This document shows positions 1 to 5,726 of a DNA stretch of 5,726 nt, one piece after another (position 1 is the first letter of the stretch; the number at the start of each line of letters is the position of its first letter). Source of the DNA: JBGSYN01 sp041750975 (GTDB taxonomy: Bacteria; Pseudomonadota; Alphaproteobacteria; Geminicoccales; Geminicoccaceae); contig JBGSYN010000112.1 in the NCBI GenBank assembly GCA_041750975.1, positions 1 to 5,726 on the forward strand, in the 5' to 3' direction. The notes beneath the pieces were generated by a model, which worked only from the letters and a program-made list of their open reading frames with translations, did not search any database and had not been told where the DNA came from. A program made the position numbers and the translations under genes.

Positions 1-1184
1 GCATCGATGTCGTCGCGGTTTCGGCCCGTGACCGCTACCGCGAACGCGGCCTCGACCTCGAGGGCGTCGCCTGGCACGGCGATGCGCGCGCCATGCTCGA
101 CGATCCGGAGATCGACGTCGTGTGCGAGCTGATCGGCGGCGAGGATGGCATCGCGCTCGACCTGATCTCGGGCGCATTGCAGCGCGGCAAAAGCGTCGTC
201 ACGGCCAACAAGGCGCTCCTCGCATATCACGGCGACAGCCTCGCCGCCCTCGCCGAACGCCACGATGCGGCCCTCGCCTTCGAGGCCGCTGTCGCCGGCG
301 GAATCCCCATCGTCAAATCCCTGCGCGAGGGTCTCGCCGGCAATCGCATCAGCCGCGTCTCCGGCATCCTCAACGGCACCTGCAACTACATTCTGACCAC
401 CATGCGCGAGACCGGCCGCGGTTTCGATGACGTGCTGGCCGAAGCCCAAGCACTGGGCTACGCCGAGGCCGATCCGAGCTTCGATGTCGACGGCGTCGAT
501 GCCGCCCACAAGCTGGCGCTCCTGGCCTCGCTCGCCTTCGGCGGCAGGCCGCGCTTCGATGCAATCCATATCGAGGGCATCCGCCTCGTGACCCCGCTCG
601 ATTTCGCCTTCGCCGAGGAGTTCGGCTACCGCATCAAGCTCATCGCCACCGCCCGCCTGACCCCACACGGCCTCGAGCAGCGGGTGCACCCGGCGATGGT
701 CAAGCGCGAAGCACCCCTGGGACAGGTCGAGGGCGTCTTCAATGCGGTCGTCACCGAAGGCAATTTCGTGGATGTCACGATGCATGAGGGCAGGGGTGCG
801 GGTGCCGGACCCACGGCGTCCGCGGTCGTCGCCGATATTATGGATATCGCCCGCGGCCTCAGGCTACCGGTCTTCGGCATTCCGGCCAAGACCCTCGAGG
901 ATCATCCGATCGCCGCCATGAATGCCCATCGGGGCCGCTATTATTGCAGGCTTTCGGTCGTCGACCGGCCGGGCGTGCTGGCTGAAATCACCGCGGCATT
1001 GCGCGATCAGGAGGTCTCGATCGAAGGCCTGGTGCAGCGGGCACGGAACCCCGGCCAGCCGGTACCGATTGTGCTCACCAGCCATGACACCGAAGAGGCT
1101 GGCATGGTTGCCGCTTTGGCGCGTATCGAAGAGCTGGACGCGGTCGTCGAAACGCCTTGCATGATCCGCATCGAGCCATTCTGA
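1..1184 (+). CDS. hom: homoserine dehydrogenase, 5'-truncated by window edge
   Basis: This enzyme performs the NAD(P)H-dependent reduction of aspartate semialdehyde to homoserine, the branch point to threonine and methionine, in the cytoplasm. The reading frame is open from base 3 and continues upstream of the window; 393 residues are visible. Family members with an ACT domain are about 430 residues, so roughly 40 N-terminal residues, including the Rossmann glycine motif, are missing. Counting from the Met at 93, I see TANKALLA (residues 37-44), the core motif SGILNGTCNY (90-99) and the family signature ALGYAEADPSFDVDGVDAAHK-like block (about 120-140, with conserved D, D and K). A C-terminal ACT domain (about 281-350, YYCRLSVVDRPGVLAEI) suggests allosteric control by an end product such as threonine. 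The Met at 93 is internal, not the start. It is followed after 93 bases by glpX on the same strand. Identification is secure. Confidence 0.96.
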   Translation, partial: IDVVAVSARDRYRERGLDLEGVAWHGDARAMLDDPEIDVVCELIGGEDGIALDLISGALQRGKSVVTANKALLAYHGDSLAALAERHDAALAFEAAVAGGIPIVKSLREGLAGNRISRVSGILNGTCNYILTTMRETGRGFDDVLAEAQALGYAEADPSFDVDGVDAAHKLALLASLAFGGRPRFDAIHIEGIRLVTPLDFAFAEEFGYRIKLIATARLTPHGLEQRVHPAMVKREAPLGQVEGVFNAVVTEGNFVDVTMHEGRGAGAGPTASAVVADIMDIARGLRLPVFGIPAKTLEDHPIAAMNAHRGRYYCRLSVVDRPGVLAEITAALRDQEVSIEGLVQRARNPGQPVPIVLTSHDTEEAGMVAALARIEELDAVVETPCMIRIEPF

Positions 1185-1277
1185 GCCGACGCGGTGCCAT
1201 TTTTCGGCTATGGTCGCGGGCACGACATAATGAGCGGGGTACGCCCTCGCGGCTGAGCGCAATGAGAGGCGACGGAA

Positions 1278-2276
<999 letters not shown>

Positions 2277-2299
2277 CGACAGGCGGAAGGGAAAGGGCG

Positions 2300-2322
2300 A
2301 AGGGGGACCGGCGATCCCCCTT
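2300..2322 (+). terminator. hairpin after glpX
   Basis: AAGGGGGA (2300-2307) pairs with TCCCCCTT (2315-2322) around a 7-base loop, beginning 24 bases after the glpX stop. The stem is G/C-rich but no U-run follows, so termination may be inefficient. A homologous hairpin with a different loop follows the broken glpX tail at 3322-3347. Confidence 0.55.
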
Positions 2323-2395
2323 GCGCGCATCCCCGGCGGAAGTCCCGCAAAGAGGAAATTGCGTATGTCACATGAATGGAAGTATAAATGGGGGC

Positions 2396-2620
2396 ATGAA
2401 GGTATTGCTCAAAAAGTCTGTATCAGCCAGGGACCTCCCGCGAGCCTGGCAGGAGGAAGGGCGATTCTTGCCCGATGAACGGGTGTCCGTCTGGGTCGAA
2501 CCGGACGATCCGGAGTTCGCCGCGGCAGTCACGCTCGACAATATCATGGACATTATTGGCCGTCGCGCCCAGGAGCGCGGGCTCACCGAGGAAAAGCTCG
2601 AATCCATTCTGAATGACTGA
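2396..2620 (+). CDS. putative antitoxin partner of the downstream PIN toxin
   Basis: This 74-residue protein (MKVLLKKSVS... to ...LESILND) lies directly upstream of, and overlaps by 8 bases, a PIN-family toxin gene, which is the arrangement of an antitoxin. Residues 1-37 are rich in predicted strands (VLLKKSV, RVSVWVEP). Residues 45-73 look helical, with NIMDIIGRRAQERGLTEEKLESIL as a plausible toxin-binding tail. I see no clear ribbon-helix-helix or helix-turn-helix. The ATG at 2396 is preferred because G-rich sequence lies just upstream and the family-like sequence begins there. In-frame alternatives are ATG 2372, with AGAGGAAA about 13 bases upstream, and TTG 2321, which would start inside the hairpin. 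A TATAAA at 2384-2389 with TTGCGT at 2359-2364 (19-base spacer) could be a promoter and would make the transcript nearly leaderless. The antitoxin role is inferred from position, not from a recognised domain. Confidence 0.72.
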   Translation: MKVLLKKSVSARDLPRAWQEEGRFLPDERVSVWVEPDDPEFAAAVTLDNIMDIIGRRAQERGLTEEKLESILND

Positions 2621-3029
2621 TCGGGCGCGACTTGTCGTCGACACGAACGTTATCGTCAGTGCCTTGCTTTCCCCACATTCAGTCCCGCGCCAAGCGTTCG
2701 ACAAAGCCCGCGAAGAAGGCACTGTCATTGCCTCGAGGGAGACCATCGCCGAACTCGTGAGGACGCTTCATAAACCCAAGCTGCAAAGCTACATCTCGCC
2801 AAGAGAACGGGAAGCATTTTTCGAGACATTGATCCTGGAACTTGATCTGATCATGCCCACGGAAAGGGTCTCAATGTGTCGTGACCCGCGCGATAACATG
2901 TTCCTGGAGCTTGCTTTTGCCGGATCTGCCAATTGGCTGATCACCGGCGATGCCGATCTCCTGGCGCTCGAATCCTTTGAGTGCACGAGGATCGTAAAAC
3001 CATCTGTCTTCTTGACGATGCAGGCGTGA
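2613..3029 (+). CDS. PIN-domain toxin, COG1569-like putative ribonuclease
   Basis: This 138-residue protein matches the 'putative toxin-antitoxin system toxin component, PIN family' type. PIN domains are Mg2+-dependent ribonucleases whose free form blocks growth by cutting RNA. The acidic centre is visible: D10 in VVDTN, E47 in ETIAEL, D94 within the family-typical CRDPRDNMFLELA (89-101), and D113/D115 in TGDADLL. The size is typical and all expected acidic residues are present, so it should be active. Its ATG lies inside the last codons of the upstream antitoxin-like gene (8-base overlap), implying translational coupling. In hand counts of 60-base stretches this gene has 48-57% G+C (2761-2820 and 2641-2700) against 72% in a glpX stretch (1561-1620), suggesting acquisition. 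Its RNA target is unknown. Confidence 0.88.
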   Translation: MTDRARLVVDTNVIVSALLSPHSVPRQAFDKAREEGTVIASRETIAELVRTLHKPKLQSYISPREREAFFETLILELDLIMPTERVSMCRDPRDNMFLELAFAGSANWLITGDADLLALESFECTRIVKPSVFLTMQA

Positions 3030-3150
3030 TTCATGCCCTAGCTGTTCAGTCCCGTGATATCGACACCTGCGATGGATAAGGTTATGCCGTGAGTTGACTA
3101 GGTGCCGAGAAAACCGGGCGTCCGTCATAGGGGAAGCGCTAAGACTTGGC

Positions 3151-3297
3151 GTCACCATGCTCAAAGGCGTGCGCCGCGTCGGTTAGGGCGTCTTCACCCA
3201 ATCCATCGTCATGCGTTCCAAAAGCGGCACCGTCCGCCTGATCGAAGCCGAGCATCAGCTCCAACGCAAAGCGGAAATGCTACCGCATTTCAATTAG
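3151..3297 (+). pseudogene. broken duplicate of the glpX 3' end
   Basis: This stretch corresponds to GlpX residues 286-332, in frame and ending at the same TAG. It has no upstream gene body: sequence before about 3148 is unrelated to glpX. Codon 296 is changed from CAG to TAG (3184-3186) and codon 297 from Arg to Gly; the other six differences from the intact gene are synonymous. That pattern fits a segment that diverged mostly as part of a working gene and then lost function. A shorter match (GGCGTCACC at 3148-3156 against 2118-2126) suggests the homology may begin slightly further left, with a 9-base deletion. It cannot encode a functional enzyme. Confidence 0.9.
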
Positions 3298-3347
3298 GCC
3301 GGATGCAGGAGGGAAAGTACGAAGGGGGATTTAACGAAATCCCCCTT
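3153..3347 (+). repeat. direct repeat, right copy (glpX tail plus terminator)
   Basis: This is the right-hand partner of 2132-2322, offset by exactly 1021 bases through the coding part. Recombination between the copies would delete the TA module. A crossover within the identical 66 bp (3232-3297) would leave an intact glpX followed by the right-hand terminator. Confidence 0.88.
3322..3347 (+). terminator. strong hairpin after the glpX tail copy
   Basis: AAGGGGGATTT (3322-3332) pairs perfectly with AAATCCCCCTT (3337-3347) across a 4-base loop, AACG, giving an 11-bp stem. The trailing T-run is short on the plus strand. On the minus strand A/T at the stem base is similar, so it may work in both directions. 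It is a longer stem than its counterpart after the functional glpX and may be the gene's original terminator. Confidence 0.65.
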
Positions 3348-3375
3348 TCGAAACCCCCACGGCCTGTTTTAAACG

Positions 3376-3395
3376 GTGACCGGCGCCGCGGTCAC
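3376..3395 (-). terminator. hairpin terminator of the minus-strand GFA gene
   Basis: GTGACCG (3376-3382) and CGGTCAC (3389-3395) form a 7-bp stem with a 6-base loop. On the minus strand the stem begins at the TGA stop of the GFA-like gene and is followed by CGTTTAAAA, a weak U-tract. It would also stop plus-strand read-through poorly. Confidence 0.5.
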
Positions 3396-3748
3396 TCGTC
3401 GATGTATTTCCAGGTGTCAGCGCCGTCCAATCGCCGAACCCGCGCCTCGCCTAGAACGTCGAGAGGTAAGAGGCGGGCGTTGATTCCCATGCGGTCGGCC
3501 TCTGGCGCGAACCCGGCCCAATGCGTGACGCAGCCGCAATCGCCGCACCGGTGGAAGGCCAGGGATCGGTCACCCCACGCATAAGTCTGCGTCGGCAGCT
3601 TCGCCGAAATCTCGACCTTGCCCGGCGGGAAATACGCCCAAAGCACGCCATACCGGCGGCAAATCGAACAATTGCAGTCCGTCACGTCGCCAAGCACGTC
3701 ATCAACCCGGATCTCCACCGCCCCGCAATGGCATGAAGCAAGAAGCAT
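3392..3748 (-). CDS. CENP-V/GFA-type zinc-domain protein
   Basis: This 118-residue protein belongs to the family containing glutathione-dependent formaldehyde-activating enzyme (GFA). Most members have no proven reaction, so a formaldehyde role is only a family label. The full set of cysteine ligands is visible: C6 and C8 (SCHCG), C25, C27 and C30 (DCNCSICRR), and C68 and C71 (HRCGDCGC), enough for the two zinc sites typical of the fold. The length is normal for the domain alone. I chose the ATG at 3748 because GAGGAG lies six bases upstream on the minus strand; a longer TTG-started frame to 3811 has no such support and adds residues outside the domain. It lies 64 bases downstream of the DUF1801 gene on the same strand, so the two are probably co-transcribed. 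No signal peptide or membrane segment is seen. Confidence 0.9.
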   Translation of the reverse strand: MLLASCHCGAVEIRVDDVLGDVTDCNCSICRRYGVLWAYFPPGKVEISAKLPTQTYAWGDRSLAFHRCGDCGCVTHWAGFAPEADRMGINARLLPLDVLGEARVRRLDGADTWKYIDE

Positions 3749-3812
3749 GTCGGACTCCTCGAGAGATATCGTTGCAAGTCTGGCGGGATCGCCATCACCT
3801 TCGTTGCGCAAT

Positions 3813-4226
3813 CTATCGCTTGAGATGGTAGGTTAAGGCACTCCGGATGAGCAGGCGCAACTCCTTGAGCGGCAGCGCTTCGCTGTCGTTGAAATGAACG
3901 GCGCGATTTCCTTCATAGACGAACCCGTCGGAAAACATGGTTCTGAAGTCCGCGAGGATCGTCGTCTGGCAATGGGTATAGAGCGCGAAACCGCTTTGCT
4001 TAGGCAGGCCGAGACGGATCGTTGCGCCGGACTTGGTTTCCGGTGTCAGATAAGCGGGTTGGCCCCATTTCAACGTTTCCTCCAGAGCCCCTACCTCAGG
4101 CAGCGTTTCCGCTGTTTCGAAGATCAAACGGCGCAGCGTCAAAAGACCGGTCCGCGCCGGTTCCGGAAACGACGCAAACCTGGCCTCGACATCAGAATCT
4201 TCGAAAGGTGGCCGAGCTTCCATCAT
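3813..4226 (-). CDS. DUF1801 domain protein
   Basis: This 137-residue cytoplasmic protein fits DUF1801 (YdhG-like). Its biochemical function is not established; the fold is sometimes compared with iron-chaperone frataxin-like proteins, but I see no metal motif that decides this. Family features are TGLLTLRRLIFETA (26-39), LKWGQPAYL (52-60), SGATIRLGL (66-74), ALYTHCQTTI (81-90) and FVYEGNRAVHF (102-112). The length matches a single complete domain. The start is uncertain: adjacent ATGs at 4226 and 4223 are preferred, while a TTG at 4238 is in frame; none has a strong ribosome-binding site, with only TTGAGA upstream of 4226. It is the first gene of a likely two-gene minus-strand unit with the GFA-like gene. 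I could not find a convincing promoter upstream. Confidence 0.88.
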   Translation of the reverse strand: MMEARPPFEDSDVEARFASFPEPARTGLLTLRRLIFETAETLPEVGALEETLKWGQPAYLTPETKSGATIRLGLPKQSGFALYTHCQTTILADFRTMFSDGFVYEGNRAVHFNDSEALPLKELRLLIRSALTYHLKR

Positions 4227-4613
4227 GTTCTCAAACAACCGCTGTTGTCCGACCTTGAATAAAAACGTGAAAAAACTGGTGCGGGAGACTTATTCAGCGC
4301 TCGAATCAAGCCCCACACGCTGGTTCGACCCCAGCAGATCGACCGATAGCGCCTAGGCAGCTTCACTCAAAACACTGTCTGCCTCCGATTGCCACGCTAC
4401 ATCACATGATGAGGCAGCCCAGCTGCCATTGCTCATGAAAGCCTTGCCACGGTCCAGCGCATGGGACGAAACGGATATCATTGAAAGAACCTCGCGGCCC
4501 CATTTACCGGATAAGTGGAGAGATGGCGCATGGCGTGCTCAGGGCCTGCCGAACCGGAGCCCTCGCTCCGATGCCTGACTTCGGGCGGGGATGGCGCCGC
4601 CCGATCCCGGATA
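4227..4613. other. gene-poor gap with alternating inverted repeats
   Basis: No gene is supported here. The gap contains AGGCAG (4355-4360), CTGCCTC (4379-4385), GAGGCAGC (4411-4418) and GCTGCC (4422-4427), which can pair in three mutually exclusive ways. A T-arm-like hairpin lies near 4319-4335. An open frame from a TTG at 4481 runs into the downstream antitoxin but looks like chance high-G+C openness. Confidence 0.5.
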
Positions 4614-4642
4614 TTGCCTCCACCGCAATGACCGGATATATT
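4614..4642 (+). promoter_or_regulatory. candidate sigma-70 promoter of the second TA operon
   Basis: TTGCCT (4614-4619) and TATATT (4637-4642) are separated by 17 bases. The predicted start near 4649 gives a leader of about 18 bases carrying the GGAG (4657-4660) that precedes the antitoxin ATG. Antitoxin-toxin complexes often repress such promoters; a partial CCGG-A...T-CGG symmetry over the -10 is too weak to call an operator. Confidence 0.55.
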
Positions 4643-4666
4643 ACGGGCAATAGTCTGGAGATCGAC

Positions 4667-4969
4667 ATGAGCGAGAGTTCGCAAAATCGCGCTGTCCGAA
4701 ATTACCGCGCTCGTCTCAATGAGCGGGGATTGGCCCGTTTCGAGGTGCTCGGTGCCGCTTCGGATCGAGATCTCATCCGATCGTTGGCGCGTCGTCTTGC
4801 CGAAGACGGACCCGTGGCAGCTCAGCTTCGAGCGACCCTCAGCCGAGCCGTTTCGGACCGGCCGCCCCGCAAGGGAGGTATCCTCGAGGCATTCCGCCGC
4901 TCGCCGCTGGTCGGCGCCGATCTCGACTGTTCACGCGTTGAGGAGAGCGGCCGCAAGGTCGATTTGTGA
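4667..4969 (+). CDS. VapB-like antitoxin
   Basis: This 100-residue protein resembles antitoxins found next to FitB/VapC-like toxins in Alphaproteobacteria. Residues 24-47 (RFEVLGAASDRDLIRSLARRLAED) read as a strand followed by two helices, consistent with a ribbon-helix-helix DNA-binding dimer. The C-terminal part, GGILEAFRRSPLVGADLD (70-87) ending in GRKVDL, is the likely toxin-neutralising tail. The expected role is to bind and block the downstream ribonuclease and to repress its own promoter. ATG 4667 is chosen over the upstream TTG 4481 because GGAG lies six bases before it and the family-like sequence starts there; the 62 extra residues upstream are proline- and arginine-rich and would span the promoter. 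The stop overlaps the toxin start in GTGA. Confidence 0.87.
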   Translation: MSESSQNRAVRNYRARLNERGLARFEVLGAASDRDLIRSLARRLAEDGPVAAQLRATLSRAVSDRPPRKGGILEAFRRSPLVGADLDCSRVEESGRKVDL

Positions 4970-5397
4970 CGCGCTACCTTCTCGACACCAACATCATCAG
5001 CAATGTGACGAAACCCGTGCCGTCGGTCTTGCTGGTCGCATGGATGGCCGAACAAGCGGACGAAGATCTTTTCATCTCGTCGCTGACCGTCGCCGAAATT
5101 CGGCGCGGGTTGCTGGAAATGCCTGCCGGCAAAAAGCGTTCCCAATTGGAACTCTGGTTCAGGGGACCGGAAGGACCGCAAATCCTGTTTGCGCGGCGGA
5201 TCCTCTCCTTCGACGAAGAGGCCGGCCTCATCTGGGCCCGGTTGATGGCGGACGGCAAAAAGCGAGGCCGGTCACGCAACGGCCTCGACATGATCGTCGC
5301 TGCGGTCGCGGTGGCCAATGACTGCATCGTGGCAACCGACAACGATAAGGATTTTCATGGTATCGAGATCTTCAACCCACTGCGAGAAGCCACCTGA
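4966..5397 (+). CDS. FitB/VapC-like PIN-domain ribonuclease toxin
   Basis: This 143-residue PIN protein is the toxin half of the second TA operon and probably a Mg2+-dependent RNase that is inactive when bound by the antitoxin. The acidic residues are all visible: D7 (YLLDTN), E44 (TVAEIRRG), D108 (RNGLDMIVAA) and D125 (ATDNDKDF). IRRG and the LD-IAA-type helix are typical of the FitB/VapC group, a different PIN subgroup from the toxin at 2613. It starts with GTG at 4966, overlapping the antitoxin TGA by 4 bases; AAGG at 4955-4958 serves as ribosome-binding site, so its translation should be coupled to the antitoxin. Length and catalytic residues are normal, so it is probably functional. The cellular RNA target cannot be read from the sequence. 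Confidence 0.93.
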   Translation: MTRYLLDTNIISNVTKPVPSVLLVAWMAEQADEDLFISSLTVAEIRRGLLEMPAGKKRSQLELWFRGPEGPQILFARRILSFDEEAGLIWARLMADGKKRGRSRNGLDMIVAAVAVANDCIVATDNDKDFHGIEIFNPLREAT

Positions 5398-5457
5398 ATA
5401 ACCCGCATGCCGGGATAAAGGCTCGAAATACCGGAGATGACGTCGATCATGCTTTTC

Positions 5458-5486
5458 TTGCATTGATAGGAAAATAGGCCTATAAT
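5458..5486 (+). promoter_or_regulatory. promoter with consensus -10 for the 5528 gene
   Basis: TTGCAT (5458-5463) is a weak -35. TATAAT (5481-5486) is a perfect -10, with a 17-base spacer. Transcription would start near 5493 and give a leader of about 35 bases that contains GGAAAGGG (5513-5520) seven bases before the ATG. Confidence 0.65.
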
Positions 5487-5494
5487 CCTTTCAA
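5463..5494. promoter_or_regulatory. 32-bp dyad over the -10 box, candidate operator
   Basis: The site is centred on ATAGGCCTAT (5474-5483, perfect). Outward, AGGA (5468-5471) matches TCCT (5486-5489) and TTGA (5463-5466) matches TCAA (5491-5494). Thirteen of 16 base pairs are symmetric. It covers the -10 and the spacer, where a bound dimeric repressor would block polymerase. Confidence 0.45.
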
Positions 5495-5527
5495 GAAATA
5501 ATGCGTTGAGACGGAAAGGGTATATTG

Positions 5528-5726
5528 ATGGAAGTTCCTGTCACCGATCCAGCTGCCGCCGGTGCTTCAACCGACGACCGCCAGCCCAAGAAACGCGGCC
5601 CCAAGACACCCGAAGGCAAGGCGCGGTCGGCGATGAACGCCTTGAAGCACGGGTTTCGGGCGGAGAAGTTCCGGGTGTTGCCGGAGGAGTCGGTCGAGGA
5701 GTTCGTGGCGTTCGCGGCGGAGATCA
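5528..5726 (+). CDS. uncharacterised protein with PKTPEGKARS/NALKHG motif, 3'-truncated
   Basis: The first 66 residues are visible and the gene continues past the window. After a variable N-terminus (MEVPVTDPAAAGASTDD) comes a basic conserved block, KKRGPKTPEGKARSAMNAL (about 22-40), then KHGFRAEKFRVLPEES and an acidic helix (VEEFVAFAAEI). I recognise this block from a widespread bacterial family of unknown function in which it is N-terminal, followed by a helical region. The basic block could touch nucleic acid, but that is inference. ATG 5528 is well supported by GGAAAGGG seven bases upstream and by a consensus -10 promoter. It is not obviously linked to the TA operon 130 bases upstream, since it has its own promoter. 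Confidence 0.82.
   Translation, partial: MEVPVTDPAAAGASTDDRQPKKRGPKTPEGKARSAMNALKHGFRAEKFRVLPEESVEEFVAFAAEI

Noticed and set aside
2321..2395. Longer start (TTG 2321) for the first antitoxin-like gene
   Set aside because: It would begin inside the glpX terminator hairpin and adds residues unlike the rest of the protein.
3102..3584. 160-residue plus-strand open frame over the glpX tail copy
   Set aside because: It reads the glpX remnant out of frame and then runs antisense to the GFA-like gene; composition is arginine- and proline-rich, typical of a shadow frame.
3749..3811. Extension of the GFA-like gene to a TTG at 3811
   Set aside because: The ATG at 3748 has GAGGAG six bases upstream and starts just before the conserved CHCG; the extra residues have no domain support.
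4319..4335. tRNA T-arm-like hairpin (GCTGG, TTCGACC loop, CCAGC)
   Set aside because: The loop fits the T-loop consensus, but no matching acceptor strand, anticodon arm or CCA end is found around it, so a tRNA or tRNA fragment is not supported.
4481..4666. N-terminal extension of the second antitoxin from a TTG
   Set aside because: It lacks a ribosome-binding site, covers the likely promoter at 4614-4642, and the family-like sequence begins at ATG 4667, which has a good GGAG.

Overview
The window is high-G+C DNA with Shine-Dalgarno-led genes. It looks like an alphaproteobacterial chromosome: a homoserine dehydrogenase with a C-terminal ACT domain is followed on the same strand by a class II fructose-1,6-bisphosphatase (glpX), a neighbourhood I know from Rhodospirillales and Hyphomicrobiales. 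I cannot name a genus from the sequence alone.

Layout. (1) Positions 1-2276 are core metabolism: the 3' nine-tenths of hom (threonine/methionine branch) and a complete, intact glpX (gluconeogenesis or carbon cycling). (2) Positions 2300-3350 hold a compact accessory module. It has a terminator-like hairpin after glpX, a small antitoxin-like gene and an overlapping PIN-family toxin gene of the COG1569 type. It ends with a second, broken copy of the last 47 codons of glpX plus a second terminator hairpin. The toxin-antitoxin (TA) pair therefore sits between two direct repeats of the glpX tail, offset by 1021 bp. (3) Positions 3376-4226 on the minus strand carry a DUF1801 protein and, downstream, a CENP-V/GFA zinc-domain protein with its own hairpin terminator. 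(4) Positions 4227-4666 are a gene-poor gap with alternating short inverted repeats and a good promoter. (5) Positions 4667-5397 hold a second TA operon, a VapB-like antitoxin and a FitB/VapC-like PIN ribonuclease, coupled by a GTGA overlap. (6) From 5487 onward lies a promoter with a large dyad over its -10 box, driving an uncharacterised gene with a PKTPEGKARS...NALKHG motif that runs off the window.

How it fits together. The left 2.3 kb is ordinary housekeeping. Everything after glpX looks like a landing zone for small accessory cassettes: two unrelated PIN-toxin modules, a pair of stand-alone enzyme-like genes and a displaced gene end. The most unusual point is the duplicated glpX tail. 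Its last 66 bp are identical in both copies and the match stops at the stop codon, while the 79 bp before that carry eight differences, six of them synonymous. This looks like an insertion that supplied or displaced an allelic gene end, not a simple recent tandem duplication. No integrase, transposase, rRNA, tRNA or CRISPR array is visible in the window.
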